Below are positions 26,202 to 34,278 of a stretch of 64,000 bases of DNA, piece after piece. Position 1 is the stretch's first letter; each line of letters begins with the position of its first letter. Origin of the DNA: Zymobacter sp047495495 (GTDB lineage Bacteria; Pseudomonadota; Gammaproteobacteria; Pseudomonadales; Halomonadaceae); assembly GCF_047495495.1 (NCBI RefSeq), contig NZ_CP179930.1, positions 2,941,279 to 3,005,278 on the forward strand, written 5' to 3'. The notes below the pieces were generated by a model. It did not search any database and was not told where the DNA came from. It saw only the letters and a program-made list of their open reading frames with translations. The translations under genes and the position numbers were made by a program.

Positions 26202-26870
26202 ATGAAACTCTATGTTTATGACCACTGCCCGTTCTGCATTAAAGCCCGCATGGTATTCGGTCTGAAACAGGTTCCCGTCGAGCTGGAAACCGTGCTCAAC
26301 GACGACGTCAAAACCCCCACGGCACTGGTCGGCAAGAAGATGGTGCCGATCCTGCAGAAAGACGACGGTACCGCGATGGGCGAAAGCATGGATATCGTGC
26401 GCTACATCGACGAACGCTACCCGATGCCGGATGGCGAAGAGGTATCCTGCCTAGCGGGGCCGACGCGGCCCGAGATCGCCGAATGGACGAAGAGCGTCAT
26501 GCCAATCGTCATGCGCCTGACGATGCCGCGCTGGGTGAAGGTACCGCTGAAGGAATTCGCGACCGAAAGCGCGCGCAGCTACTTCCGTCACAACAAGGAA
26601 AAAATGATCGGCATCAGCTTCGATGAAGCGCTGGCCCAGACCGATAGCCTGCTGGCCGAACTGCAGCCGCATCTGGATGCCCTTGTTCCGCTGATCGCTT
26701 CTCCTGAGGCCGTGAATGGCGCACTGTCCGAAGATGACTTCACCCTCTTCCCCGTGCTGCGCCAGCTGACCGTCGTGAAAGGCCTGACCTTCCCGCCAGC
26801 CGTCAATGCCTACCTGCATCACATGGCGACCCGTACGGACATCCCGCTGCACACCAGCGTGGCGCTTTAA
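26202..26870 (+). CDS. grxB: Glutaredoxin 2, paralogue 1
   Basis: A 222-residue Grx2 with an N-terminal thioredoxin-like domain (about 1-75) carrying the active site CPFC (Cys9, Cys12) and a GST-like all-helical C-terminal domain. ALVGKKMVPILQKDDG and GESMDIVRYID match the glutathione-binding face. It should reduce protein or low-molecular disulfides and glutathione adducts in the cytoplasm. The ATG at 26202 follows GGGAGG. A start 14 codons upstream is less likely. A second, divergent grxB-like gene follows 89 bases later. Confidence 0.94.
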   Translation: MKLYVYDHCPFCIKARMVFGLKQVPVELETVLNDDVKTPTALVGKKMVPILQKDDGTAMGESMDIVRYIDERYPMPDGEEVSCLAGPTRPEIAEWTKSVMPIVMRLTMPRWVKVPLKEFATESARSYFRHNKEKMIGISFDEALAQTDSLLAELQPHLDALVPLIASPEAVNGALSEDDFTLFPVLRQLTVVKGLTFPPAVNAYLHHMATRTDIPLHTSVAL

Positions 26871-26959
26871 TCCCACCGTTTTTCGATCAGCATGCCCGTT
26901 GCCCACGACATGGGGCAGCGGGCAGCGACTCGCTTCTTTCCCGCAAGGATACTGTTTCG

Positions 26960-27610
26960 ATGAAACTCTATGTCTATGAATACTGCCCGTTCTGCATCAA
27001 GGCGCGCATGATCTTTCCGCTCAAAGGGCTGTCGTTCGACATGGAAGTTCTGCTGGACGACGACATCCGTACTCCGACCCAACTGATCGGGCGCAAACTG
27101 CTGCCTATTCTCGAAAAGGACGATGGCAGCCGAATGGGCGAGAGCATGGATATCGTGCACTACGTCGACGCGCTACCGGACACACCAGCCGCGATTACAA
27201 GCAAGCGTCGCCGCGAAATCGCCCAGTGGTGCAGCGCCATTGAGTACACGGTGTATCAGCTGTCGATGTGCCGCTGGGGTGAAATGCCCGTCCACGAGTT
27301 CTCAACGCCCAGTGCCAAGGCCTTCTACGTACGCGGCAAGGAAGCGTGGGTGGGGCCATTCAAGCCGCTGCTGCGCCAAACGCCTGAACTACTGGACGAC
27401 GTACACCGCGCCCTCGCTCAACTCGAGCCATTGATCGAAGCGGACGATGCCGTGAACGGTGAGCTATCGCTCGACGATTTCAGCGTTTTCCCGCTGCTGC
27501 ATCAGCTGTCCGTCGTCAAGGGCGTTCAGTACCCGGCTCGAGTCGATGCCTACCGCCGCCGCATGGCCGAGCGCTGCAATATCCCACTCTATGACGAACA
27601 CGCGATCTGA
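26960..27610 (+). CDS. Glutaredoxin 2, paralogue 2
   Basis: A 216-residue second copy of the Grx2 type with the same active site CPFC (Cys9, Cys12), QLIGRKLLPILEKDDG and GESMDIVHYVD. The C-terminal domain is more divergent (QWCSAIEYTVYQLSMCRWGEMPVHEF), with two extra cysteines. The 5' ends of the two genes are strikingly alike (MKLYVY.YCPFCIKARM), which shows a tandem duplication, but the proteins have since diverged. AAGGA lies about 12 bases before the ATG. A terminator follows. Specialised partners for the two copies are likely but unknown. Confidence 0.92.
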   Translation: MKLYVYEYCPFCIKARMIFPLKGLSFDMEVLLDDDIRTPTQLIGRKLLPILEKDDGSRMGESMDIVHYVDALPDTPAAITSKRRREIAQWCSAIEYTVYQLSMCRWGEMPVHEFSTPSAKAFYVRGKEAWVGPFKPLLRQTPELLDDVHRALAQLEPLIEADDAVNGELSLDDFSVFPLLHQLSVVKGVQYPARVDAYRRRMAERCNIPLYDEHAI

Positions 27611-27638
27611 TCGTCTGAAGCCCAGAAAGCAGAAAGCA

Positions 27639-27666
27639 GAAAGGGAAGGCCAAGGCCTCCCCTTTC
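27639..27666. terminator. Bidirectional terminator
   Basis: GAAAGGGAAGGCC and GGCCTCCCCTTTC (one G-U pair). It lies between the second glutaredoxin gene and the convergent tail-anchored protein gene. Confidence 0.8.
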
Positions 27667-27693
27667 TTTCATCCGTTCGTAATCTACACGCGC

Positions 27694-28161
27694 TTAACGG
27701 CTCAGTATGGCGATTTTCATCACCGCAATCAGCCCCAGCACGATCGGCACAATGATGTAGAACGCCTGTCGATGCCCGTGTACAGAATTGAACGCGCGCT
27801 GAACTTCAGCATTGGCAAGCGCATCGGTGCGATTGTCATCTCCCTTATTGCTGTTGGCCGCGTAGGCCTCCATCACCGTCAACAGTCGCTTCGTATAGCG
27901 CTTGCTCTGAGTGTCAATCAGGCTCCATTTGCGCAGCGTCGTATTGACCGTCAGGCGACTGGTCGTTTCCGTGACGGCCTCGATACTGCAGTTGAAGTTG
28001 AAGCCGTACGTCCACATGGACGGCGCACTCTTGGCCAGCAGCGTATGCTGCGCCGCATTCTCTGACGCGATAGTCGCATCAAGATCCAGCATCATATAGC
28101 GCAGAATCTTGTAGGCCTCTTCGACCCCAACCTGCATATCCAGAACACCGGTATAGCTCAT
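27694..28161 (-). CDS. Hypothetical tail-anchored protein
   Basis: A 155-residue protein of unknown function. The first 130 residues look like a soluble alpha/beta domain (LDMQVGVEEAYKILRYMMLDLDA, NFNCSIEAVTETTSRLTVNTTLRKW), possibly a START/Bet v1-like or DUF-type fold. One strong C-terminal membrane segment (about 133-152, AFYIIVPIVLGLIAVMKIAI) would leave the domain in the cytoplasm. The ATG at 28161 has AGGGG upstream. It is convergent with the glutaredoxin genes. Homology could not be judged by eye. Confidence 0.7.
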   Translation of the reverse strand: MSYTGVLDMQVGVEEAYKILRYMMLDLDATIASENAAQHTLLAKSAPSMWTYGFNFNCSIEAVTETTSRLTVNTTLRKWSLIDTQSKRYTKRLLTVMEAYAANSNKGDDNRTDALANAEVQRAFNSVHGHRQAFYIIVPIVLGLIAVMKIAILSR

Positions 28162-28436
28162 CGTTTTTCCCCTCTGACATGAAAGCGCGCGTCTTGCACA
28201 CGCACTGTTCCACACGCACTTTCCGCGTGAAAACCACTTGTTATCTATAGGATTAACCTGCCCATCATCCCGAATTGCACAGTCTGCGTGTAGGGCAATA
28301 TTGCCGCAGCGTCATATCGCTACGGATAAGAGTGCGCGCTTATTGACGCGTACACTCCTTCAAAGCCACGGCCGTTCTGGAAGACCCAGCGTCTATGGCA
28401 TACTGTGTCCTTGGCTCTTGAGGATTATGAACAACC

Positions 28437-29081
28437 ATGGCACACACTCCTTCCACCGCATCCCTTGATCATGGGGCGCTGTTCATCGTGTCCGCGCCCT
28501 CCGGCGCCGGCAAGACCAGCCTAGTGAAAGCGCTGCTGGAGCGCGTCGACCGCATTGGTGTCTCCGTATCGCACACCACGCGCGCCATGCGCCCCGGCGA
28601 AGCAGACGGCGTGAACTATCATTTCGTCGACGACGCCGCGTTCGAAGCGATGATCGCACGCGGCGAATTCTTCGAGCATGCCCGTGTATTCGATCGCTAC
28701 TACGGTACGTCGCACCGCGCCGTCAGTGAAAAGCGCGATAATGGCGAAGACGTAATCCTCGAGATCGACTGGCAGGGCGCTCGCCAGACGCGTGCCGTCT
28801 GCCCCGATGCCATCTCCATCTTCATCCTGCCGCCGTCGCGCGAAGCACTCGAAAGCCGTCTGCAGGGCCGCGGTCAGGACGACGACGAGATCATCGCGCG
28901 CCGCATGCGCGATGCCGTCAGCGAGATGTCTCACTATGATGAGTTCGATTACGTTGTCATCAACGATGACTTCGACGAAGCACTGCGCGACTTCGAAAGC
29001 ATCATCCGAGCAGAGCGCGTGCGCCGTGAACGTATCGGCAAAGCACAGGCCGCCCTGCTCGAAGCGCTTGTCACTTCTTGA
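28437..29081 (+). CDS. gmk: Guanylate kinase
   Basis: A 214-residue kinase that phosphorylates GMP to GDP with ATP. The P-loop SAPSGAGKTS (about residues 19-28), the GMP-binding SVSHTTRAMRPGE, YHFV, EFFEHARVFDRYYGTS and EIDWQGARQ are all present. It is the first gene of the conserved order gmk-rpoZ-spoT-ridA, so GTP supply and ppGpp metabolism are transcribed together. The start ATG at 28437 is the family position, although GAGG lies 14 bases upstream, which is rather far. Confidence 0.97.
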   Translation: MAHTPSTASLDHGALFIVSAPSGAGKTSLVKALLERVDRIGVSVSHTTRAMRPGEADGVNYHFVDDAAFEAMIARGEFFEHARVFDRYYGTSHRAVSEKRDNGEDVILEIDWQGARQTRAVCPDAISIFILPPSREALESRLQGRGQDDDEIIARRMRDAVSEMSHYDEFDYVVINDDFDEALRDFESIIRAERVRRERIGKAQAALLEALVTS

Positions 29082-29211
29082 CATAGTCGAGTAGACTGAA
29101 AGACAAGCGAACAACTCACCTGTCGCGGCCTGATGTTTCATCGGATCGCGCGGGTGTTTCCTTTTTTCTGGTGGCGCACACCGCGTCACCACTAGGATCA
29201 GGTGATTCTCC

Positions 29212-29463
29212 ATGGCACGTGTAACCGTCGAAGACTGCCTCGAAAACGTCGAAAACCGCTTCCAACTGGTCATGATCGCCAGCAAGCGCGCTCGTCAGCT
29301 GGCCCGCGGCTCCCGTACCCCCGACCTGCCTTGGGAAAACGACAAACCGACCGTTATGGCACTGCGCGAAATCGCTGCCGGTCAGGTCGATGTCAGCGTG
29401 CTCGAAGAACCGCTCGAAGCCATGCCGCAACGTCGCATGCCTCAGACCGACAGCAACGTATAA
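29212..29463 (+). CDS. rpoZ: RNA polymerase omega subunit
   Basis: An 83-residue omega subunit that assists folding of beta prime and forms part of the ppGpp site on RNA polymerase. The start MARVTVEDCLENVENRFQLV and KRARQL, then KPTVMALREIAAG, are diagnostic. It lies 130 bases after gmk and 45 bases before spoT in the usual gammaproteobacterial order. Confidence 0.97.
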   Translation: MARVTVEDCLENVENRFQLVMIASKRARQLARGSRTPDLPWENDKPTVMALREIAAGQVDVSVLEEPLEAMPQRRMPQTDSNV

Positions 29464-29508
29464 GCGGCCATCGCTCATACCCTATGCCCGCAATCGTGAG
29501 CCACGCCC

Positions 29509-31659
29509 ATGTTCACTATCGATGATCTGGCGGACCGCCTAGGCAGCTACCTGCCCGATGATGAAATCCGACAGGTCAAGCGGGCCTTCTACTTTGCCGA
29601 ACAGGCACACGACGGTCAGCGTCGCCGCTCAGGCGAACCGTACGTTACCCACCCGCTGGCCGTTGCCAATATCTTGGCGAACATGCACATGGACCATCAA
29701 AGCCTGATGGCCGCCATGCTGCATGATGTTATCGAAGACACCCATGTGCCGCGCGACGCGCTGGCCAAACAGTTTGGCGAAGATGTCGCCAACCTGGTGG
29801 ATGGTGTGTCGAAACTGGCCAAGATTGCGTTCCAAGACAAGGCCGTTGCACAGGCGGAAAACCTCCAGAAGATGGTGCTGGCGATGTCGCGTGACATTCG
29901 CGTCATCATCGTCAAGCTGGCCGACCGTCTGCACAACATGCGCACGCTGGGATCGCTTCGCCCCGACAAGAAACGCCGTATTGCTCGCGAAACACTGGAG
30001 CTGTACGCGCGAATCGCCAGCCGTCTGGGCATCAACACCATCCAGATTGAGCTTGAGGATCTGGCCTTTAAGGCCATCCATCCCATGCGCGCGGAACGCA
30101 TTCAGCGCGCAGTGGCCGCGGCACGCGGCACGCGTCGCTCAATGATGCAGAATATCCAACACCGCCTGCAGGAAGGGCTGGACGATGCAGGCCTGCAGTC
30201 CAAGGTGCATGGGCGCCAGAAGCACTTGATGTCGATCTACCGCAAGATGCGCAGCAAGCAGCGTTCCTTCAACGAACTGATGGATGTGTTCGGCTTCCGC
30301 ATCATTGCGCAGAACATCGACGACTGCTATCGCATCCTCGGCATCGTGCATCGGCTCTACAAGCCGGTACCGGGCCGCTTCAAGGACTACATTGCCATTC
30401 CGAAGGCCAATGGCTATCAGAGCCTGCATACCACTCTGTTCGGCCTCAACGGGTTCCCAATCGAGGTGCAGATCCGCACCCGTGATATGGACACCATGGC
30501 CAACAACGGGATTGCGGCACACTGGCTCTATAAGGCAGGCCAGACCGACAGACCACTGGGCGACGGCAGCCACGCACGCGCTCAGGAATGGGTCAAAAAT
30601 CTGGTCGAAATTCAGCGCAATGCTGGCAGCTCGCTGGAGTTCATCGAACACGTCAAAAACGACCTGTTCCCCGACGATATTTATGTGTTCACCCCCAAAG
30701 GGCACATCATGGAGCTGCCGCACAACGCGACGGCCGTCGACTTCGCCTATGCCGTGCATACTGACATCGGCAACAGCTGCATCGCTTGCCGCATCAACCG
30801 TCACTTGGCCTCACTGTCGGCACCGCTGACCAGCGGGCAAACGGTTGAGATCATCACTGCCCCCGGCGCAACACCCAATATCAACTGGCTGTCGTTCGTG
30901 GTGACCGCCAAGGCGCGCGCATCAATCCGCCACTACCTAAAGCACCAGGAACGCAGCGATTCCGTTCAGCTGGGGCGTCGTCTGCTCAGCAAGGCGCTCA
31001 GCGCCTTCGGAACGCGGCTTGAAGAGCTGCCGCCAGGCCGTATGGAAGCTTTCCTCCATGAGGAACAGCTTGAGAACGTCGATGATCTGTTGCATGCCAT
31101 CGGGCTGGGCAACCGCATTTCTTACAGCACGGCGCGGCGCTTGGTCGACGAGCAGATGACGCTTGATAACCCTACGCTGCCACAGCAGGATGCGCTTGAG
31201 ATCAATCCGCACAACGTAGCGGTCCACTTCGCGCGCTGCTGCTACCCGCTGCCGGGCGACGAGGTGATCGGGCATATCAATGCGGGACGCGGGTTGGAAG
31301 TGCACCGCCGTGAATGTCAGCAGGCGCAGAAGTTTTATCGTCGCGAAGCCGATCAGTGCCTAGCGCTGGTATGGCCCAACACGCTGGACGAGGATTTCCC
31401 CTCGGCGCTGCGACTGGACGTGGCAACACGCCGCGGTCTGCTGGCCGAGCTGACAGAGCGCATCGACTCTAGCGATGCCGACGTCGAGCAGATCCGTATT
31501 CAGGAACACGATGCCCGCCTGTCGGTGGTCACACTGACGCTGGCGGTACGCGATCGCGTCCATCTGGCACGCGTCATCAAGCGATTGCGCGGTGTTCCGG
31601 GGCTAGAGCGCATCACGCGCGTCATCAACACCCCTGCGGCTCCCAGTACGCCAGTGTAA
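29509..31659 (+). CDS. spoT: Bifunctional (p)ppGpp synthetase/hydrolase SpoT
   Basis: A 716-residue RSH enzyme. The HD hydrolase domain (His72-Asp73 in LHDVIEDT) is followed by the synthetase domain (RFKDYIAIPKANGYQSLHTT), a TGS domain (DIYVFTPKGHIMELP), a helical and conserved-cysteine region (ARCCYPLPGDE) and a C-terminal ACT domain. The hydrolase motif is intact, so at least ppGpp breakdown is expected. It acts in the cytoplasm to set the stringent response to carbon, fatty-acid and other stress. No second RSH gene (relA) is in the window. It directly follows rpoZ with a weak ribosome site, so translation may depend on upstream coupling. Confidence 0.97.
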   Translation: MFTIDDLADRLGSYLPDDEIRQVKRAFYFAEQAHDGQRRRSGEPYVTHPLAVANILANMHMDHQSLMAAMLHDVIEDTHVPRDALAKQFGEDVANLVDGVSKLAKIAFQDKAVAQAENLQKMVLAMSRDIRVIIVKLADRLHNMRTLGSLRPDKKRRIARETLELYARIASRLGINTIQIELEDLAFKAIHPMRAERIQRAVAAARGTRRSMMQNIQHRLQEGLDDAGLQSKVHGRQKHLMSIYRKMRSKQRSFNELMDVFGFRIIAQNIDDCYRILGIVHRLYKPVPGRFKDYIAIPKANGYQSLHTTLFGLNGFPIEVQIRTRDMDTMANNGIAAHWLYKAGQTDRPLGDGSHARAQEWVKNLVEIQRNAGSSLEFIEHVKNDLFPDDIYVFTPKGHIMELPHNATAVDFAYAVHTDIGNSCIACRINRHLASLSAPLTSGQTVEIITAPGATPNINWLSFVVTAKARASIRHYLKHQERSDSVQLGRRLLSKALSAFGTRLEELPPGRMEAFLHEEQLENVDDLLHAIGLGNRISYSTARRLVDEQMTLDNPTLPQQDALEINPHNVAVHFARCCYPLPGDEVIGHINAGRGLEVHRRECQQAQKFYRREADQCLALVWPNTLDEDFPSALRLDVATRRGLLAELTERIDSSDADVEQIRIQEHDARLSVVTLTLAVRDRVHLARVIKRLRGVPGLERITRVINTPAAPSTPV

Positions 31660-31806
31660 GTTAGCACTCAAGAATCTAGCGGCTGGCGACGATGAAGGGA
31701 GTAGGATATGGTTTCAGTTCACTTCCGACAGTAGGCGCCAGTGCATTTGCTCTGGCGTTATTCATTTCCTTCTGTCATTGCAGAACCTCTTGAGGAGTAC
31801 AACAAG

Positions 31807-32196
31807 ATGAGCAACCGTGCTGCCATTCACACTGACAAAGCCCCTGCAGCGATCGGTCCTTACTCACAGGCCATCAAGGCAGGCAACACCATCTACCTGT
31901 CCGGTCAGATTCCGCTCGACCCGGCAACCATGACGCTGGTCGACGGCGGCATCGAAGTCCAGGCGCGTCGTGTTTTCGAAAACATGGCGGCTGTCTGCAA
32001 GGCCGCAGGCGGTTCCTTGGGCGATATGGTCAAGCTCAACCTTTACCTAACCGATCTGGCCAACTTCGAAGCCGTCAACGAAGCGATGAAAGAATTCTTC
32101 GACGCACCGTATCCGGCCCGTGCCGCCATCGGCATCAGCCAGCTCCCGAAAGGCAGCCTGCTTGAAGCCGAAGGCGTCATGGTACTGGGCGACTAA
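31807..32196 (+). CDS. ridA: RidA reactive enamine/imine deaminase
   Basis: A 129-residue RidA/YjgF-family protein that hydrolyses 2-aminoacrylate and other enamines/imines released by PLP enzymes. It contains AIGPYSQAIKAGNTIYLSGQIPLDP, the substrate-binding arginine in YPARAAIG, and the C-terminal LLEAEGVMV. The ATG at 31807 follows GAGGAG. An in-frame extension to 31741 was rejected. It is the last gene of the gmk-rpoZ-spoT-ridA group and ends at a hairpin terminator. Confidence 0.96.
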   Translation: MSNRAAIHTDKAPAAIGPYSQAIKAGNTIYLSGQIPLDPATMTLVDGGIEVQARRVFENMAAVCKAAGGSLGDMVKLNLYLTDLANFEAVNEAMKEFFDAPYPARAAIGISQLPKGSLLEAEGVMVLGD

Positions 32197-32224
32197 GACC
32201 GTCGTTCTAGCAGCGGCCGTGAAC

Positions 32225-32256
32225 ATGCAAGCCCGTGGGGATGTCTGGGCTTGCAT
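32225..32256. terminator. Terminator hairpin between ridA and the epimerase gene
   Basis: ATGCAAGCCC, a 12-base loop, GGGCTTGCAT. Convergent position, no long U-run. Confidence 0.65.
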
Positions 32257-32264
32257 GCACGCGG

Positions 32265-33110
32265 CTAGCCGCGCGCCTTAAGGATCTGCCGGTACCCATC
32301 ACGATAGGTGGGGTACAGGAAGCGATACCCTTGGCGCACCAGTCGAGCACTGCTGCACCGCTTGCTTGAGCGCCGACGCAGCGGCGACTGGATATAGTCG
32401 TGCGGCTCGACCTTCAGCTCCTGCGCCAGCCACGTCATAACATCGTGCAGCGGGGCCGGTTCAAGGTCCGATGCCAAATAGCAGTCATCCAGCGTATCGT
32501 TTTCGATAACGCGCTCGATCAGCCAGGCCAGTACGTTAACTGCGTCATCACGATGAATGCGGTTGGAATACAGCATGGGGACCTGCGGCGCGATGCGCCC
32601 CTCTCCGACCTGCCTGATCAATCTTTCACGGCCATGGCCGTAAATGCCAGAAAGCCGTACCACGGTTCCCGGAAGCGGACTTGCCAGCAGTCGGCGCTCA
32701 GCTTCCAGCATCAATCGTCCCGAAAATCCTTTGGGCTCCGTTGCGCTCTCTTCATCGACCTCTTCACCCTGATTCTGGTCATATACGGATGTCGATGACA
32801 CGAAGAAGACATGACGTGGCGGACGCTTCTGCTGCTCTGCCAGCGTTAGGACGGCATCCAGCCCCTCGGGGTAGGCCGTCTTATAGGCCGATTCCTCGAA
32901 ACGCTCGGCACTGACGGCATAGACTAGAATATCGGCATCGGGTAACGCCTCCGGCGGTTGTGTCACATCGAAGGCCAGCGGTGTGATACCGCTAGGCAGC
33001 CGTTCAGGATGACGCCGCGCACCGATCACGCGATGGCCTGCCGCGAGCAGGCGCTCGCCGAGTGCGCTGCCGATATCACCACAACCGAGTATGAGCGTTG
33101 TAGAATTCAC
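32265..33110 (-). CDS. NAD(P)-binding SDR/epimerase-like protein (YeeZ-like)
   Basis: A 281-residue Rossmann-fold protein of the extended-like SDR group. The start TTLILGCGDIGSALGERLL is a glycine-rich nucleotide loop. VFFVSSTSVYDQNQGEEVDEES and RLSGIYGHGRERL are typical of YeeZ/YbjT-like epimerases of unknown substrate. I chose the GTG at 33110 because AGGAGAGG lies about nine bases upstream and the nucleotide loop then begins at residue 5. The in-frame extension to 33188 was rejected. It diverges from oxyR. Confidence 0.85.
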   Translation of the reverse strand: MNSTTLILGCGDIGSALGERLLAAGHRVIGARRHPERLPSGITPLAFDVTQPPEALPDADILVYAVSAERFEESAYKTAYPEGLDAVLTLAEQQKRPPRHVFFVSSTSVYDQNQGEEVDEESATEPKGFSGRLMLEAERRLLASPLPGTVVRLSGIYGHGRERLIRQVGEGRIAPQVPMLYSNRIHRDDAVNVLAWLIERVIENDTLDDCYLASDLEPAPLHDVMTWLAQELKVEPHDYIQSPLRRRSSKRCSSARLVRQGYRFLYPTYRDGYRQILKARG

Positions 33111-33263
33111 CGTTGTACCTCTCCTTGGTAGGCGTGATGCAAGGCCCTGAAAGTATGTGCAATGTGCCGGCATCCTGCCGGAAGGCACTCTGCCACATGC
33201 TAGGATTCATGTCAGGACCAAGGGTACCGGGCGAGACTCTCGCCCCGCAGATGGGTTTGAACC

Positions 33264-34217
33264 ATGACTTTGACAGAACTGCGCTACATCGTGACGTTGT
33301 CCCAGGAACGCCATTTCGGCCGTGCAGCCGAACGCTGCTTCGTCTCGCAGCCGACGCTTTCGGTCGCGGTCAAGAAACTTGAAGAAGAACTGGGCGTCGC
33401 CCTGTTCGAGCGCAGCAAGTCCACGGTGCAGGTCACCCCAATGGGGGAGCGGATCGTGGCACAGGCGCACCGCGTCCTCGAACAGGCCAACGTCATCAAA
33501 GAACTGGCGCATAAAGGGCGAGATCAGCTCTCCAGCCCGCTGCGCATCGGCGCCATCTATACCGTCGGACCGTACCTCTTCCCGCATCTGGTGCCAGCAC
33601 TCAACGAGCTGGCGCCACAGATGCCGCTCTACATTGAAGAGAACACGACCGGGCTGCTGCGTCGCAAGCTGCGCGCAGGCGAGCTGGACGTCATCATCGT
33701 GGCGCTGCCGTTCACCGAACCAGACGTACTCACCAAACCGCTGTTCGAAGAACCGTTCGAAGTGCTGCTGCCCGCGGGGCACCCATGGCTGGAACGCGAG
33801 TCCATCGACCGCGAGATGCTGAGCGAGGAACGCGTACTGCTGCTGGGTGAAGGGCACTGCTTCCGCGATCAGATTCTGGATGCCTGCCCAGCGCTGGCCC
33901 ACCAGATCAATCATCCTGACAAGGCACTGGTGGCAGAAGGCGGTTCGCTGGAAACTATCCGTCACATGGTCGCATCGGGGCTTGGCATTACCGTGCTGCC
34001 GAAGATGGCCACTGGCGTGCATGAATACGATTCTGGCATGCTGGCAACGCGTCCGTTCAGCAATCCTGCACCGGGGCGCTCGATTGCCGTGGCATGGCGC
34101 ACCAGTTTCCCGCGCCCGAAAGCCATTGACGTGCTGACCAATGCCATCGGGCACTGCCAACCGCTGGGAGAGGCTCCGGGAAGCAGCAACCTCGAACTGC
34201 CCGAACATCGGCGCTAA
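33264..34217 (+). CDS. oxyR: Hydrogen-peroxide-sensing LysR regulator OxyR
   Basis: A 317-residue LysR-type regulator with the N-terminal HTH (FGRAAERCFVSQPTLSVAVKKLEEELG). The two redox cysteines are at exactly the E. coli positions, Cys199 (GEGHCF) and Cys208 (LDAC), so peroxide should form the activating disulfide. ARTVGPYLFPHL-like and VASGLGITVLP segments are typical. The start ATG at 33264 is the family position. It is followed 61 bases later by recG, the same pair as in pseudomonads, suggesting a link of oxidative stress and DNA repair. Confidence 0.96.
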   Translation: MTLTELRYIVTLSQERHFGRAAERCFVSQPTLSVAVKKLEEELGVALFERSKSTVQVTPMGERIVAQAHRVLEQANVIKELAHKGRDQLSSPLRIGAIYTVGPYLFPHLVPALNELAPQMPLYIEENTTGLLRRKLRAGELDVIIVALPFTEPDVLTKPLFEEPFEVLLPAGHPWLERESIDREMLSEERVLLLGEGHCFRDQILDACPALAHQINHPDKALVAEGGSLETIRHMVASGLGITVLPKMATGVHEYDSGMLATRPFSNPAPGRSIAVAWRTSFPRPKAIDVLTNAIGHCQPLGEAPGSSNLELPEHRR

Positions 34218-34278
34218 GCTTCTTCATTCGCTGTCCCTACGTTAAGGATAGCAGCCACAACGCGATAAGGAATGAACC

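Noticed and set aside
28521..29285. Minus-strand frame opposite gmk and rpoZ
   Set aside because: It spans two genes of known function and shows no protein family features.
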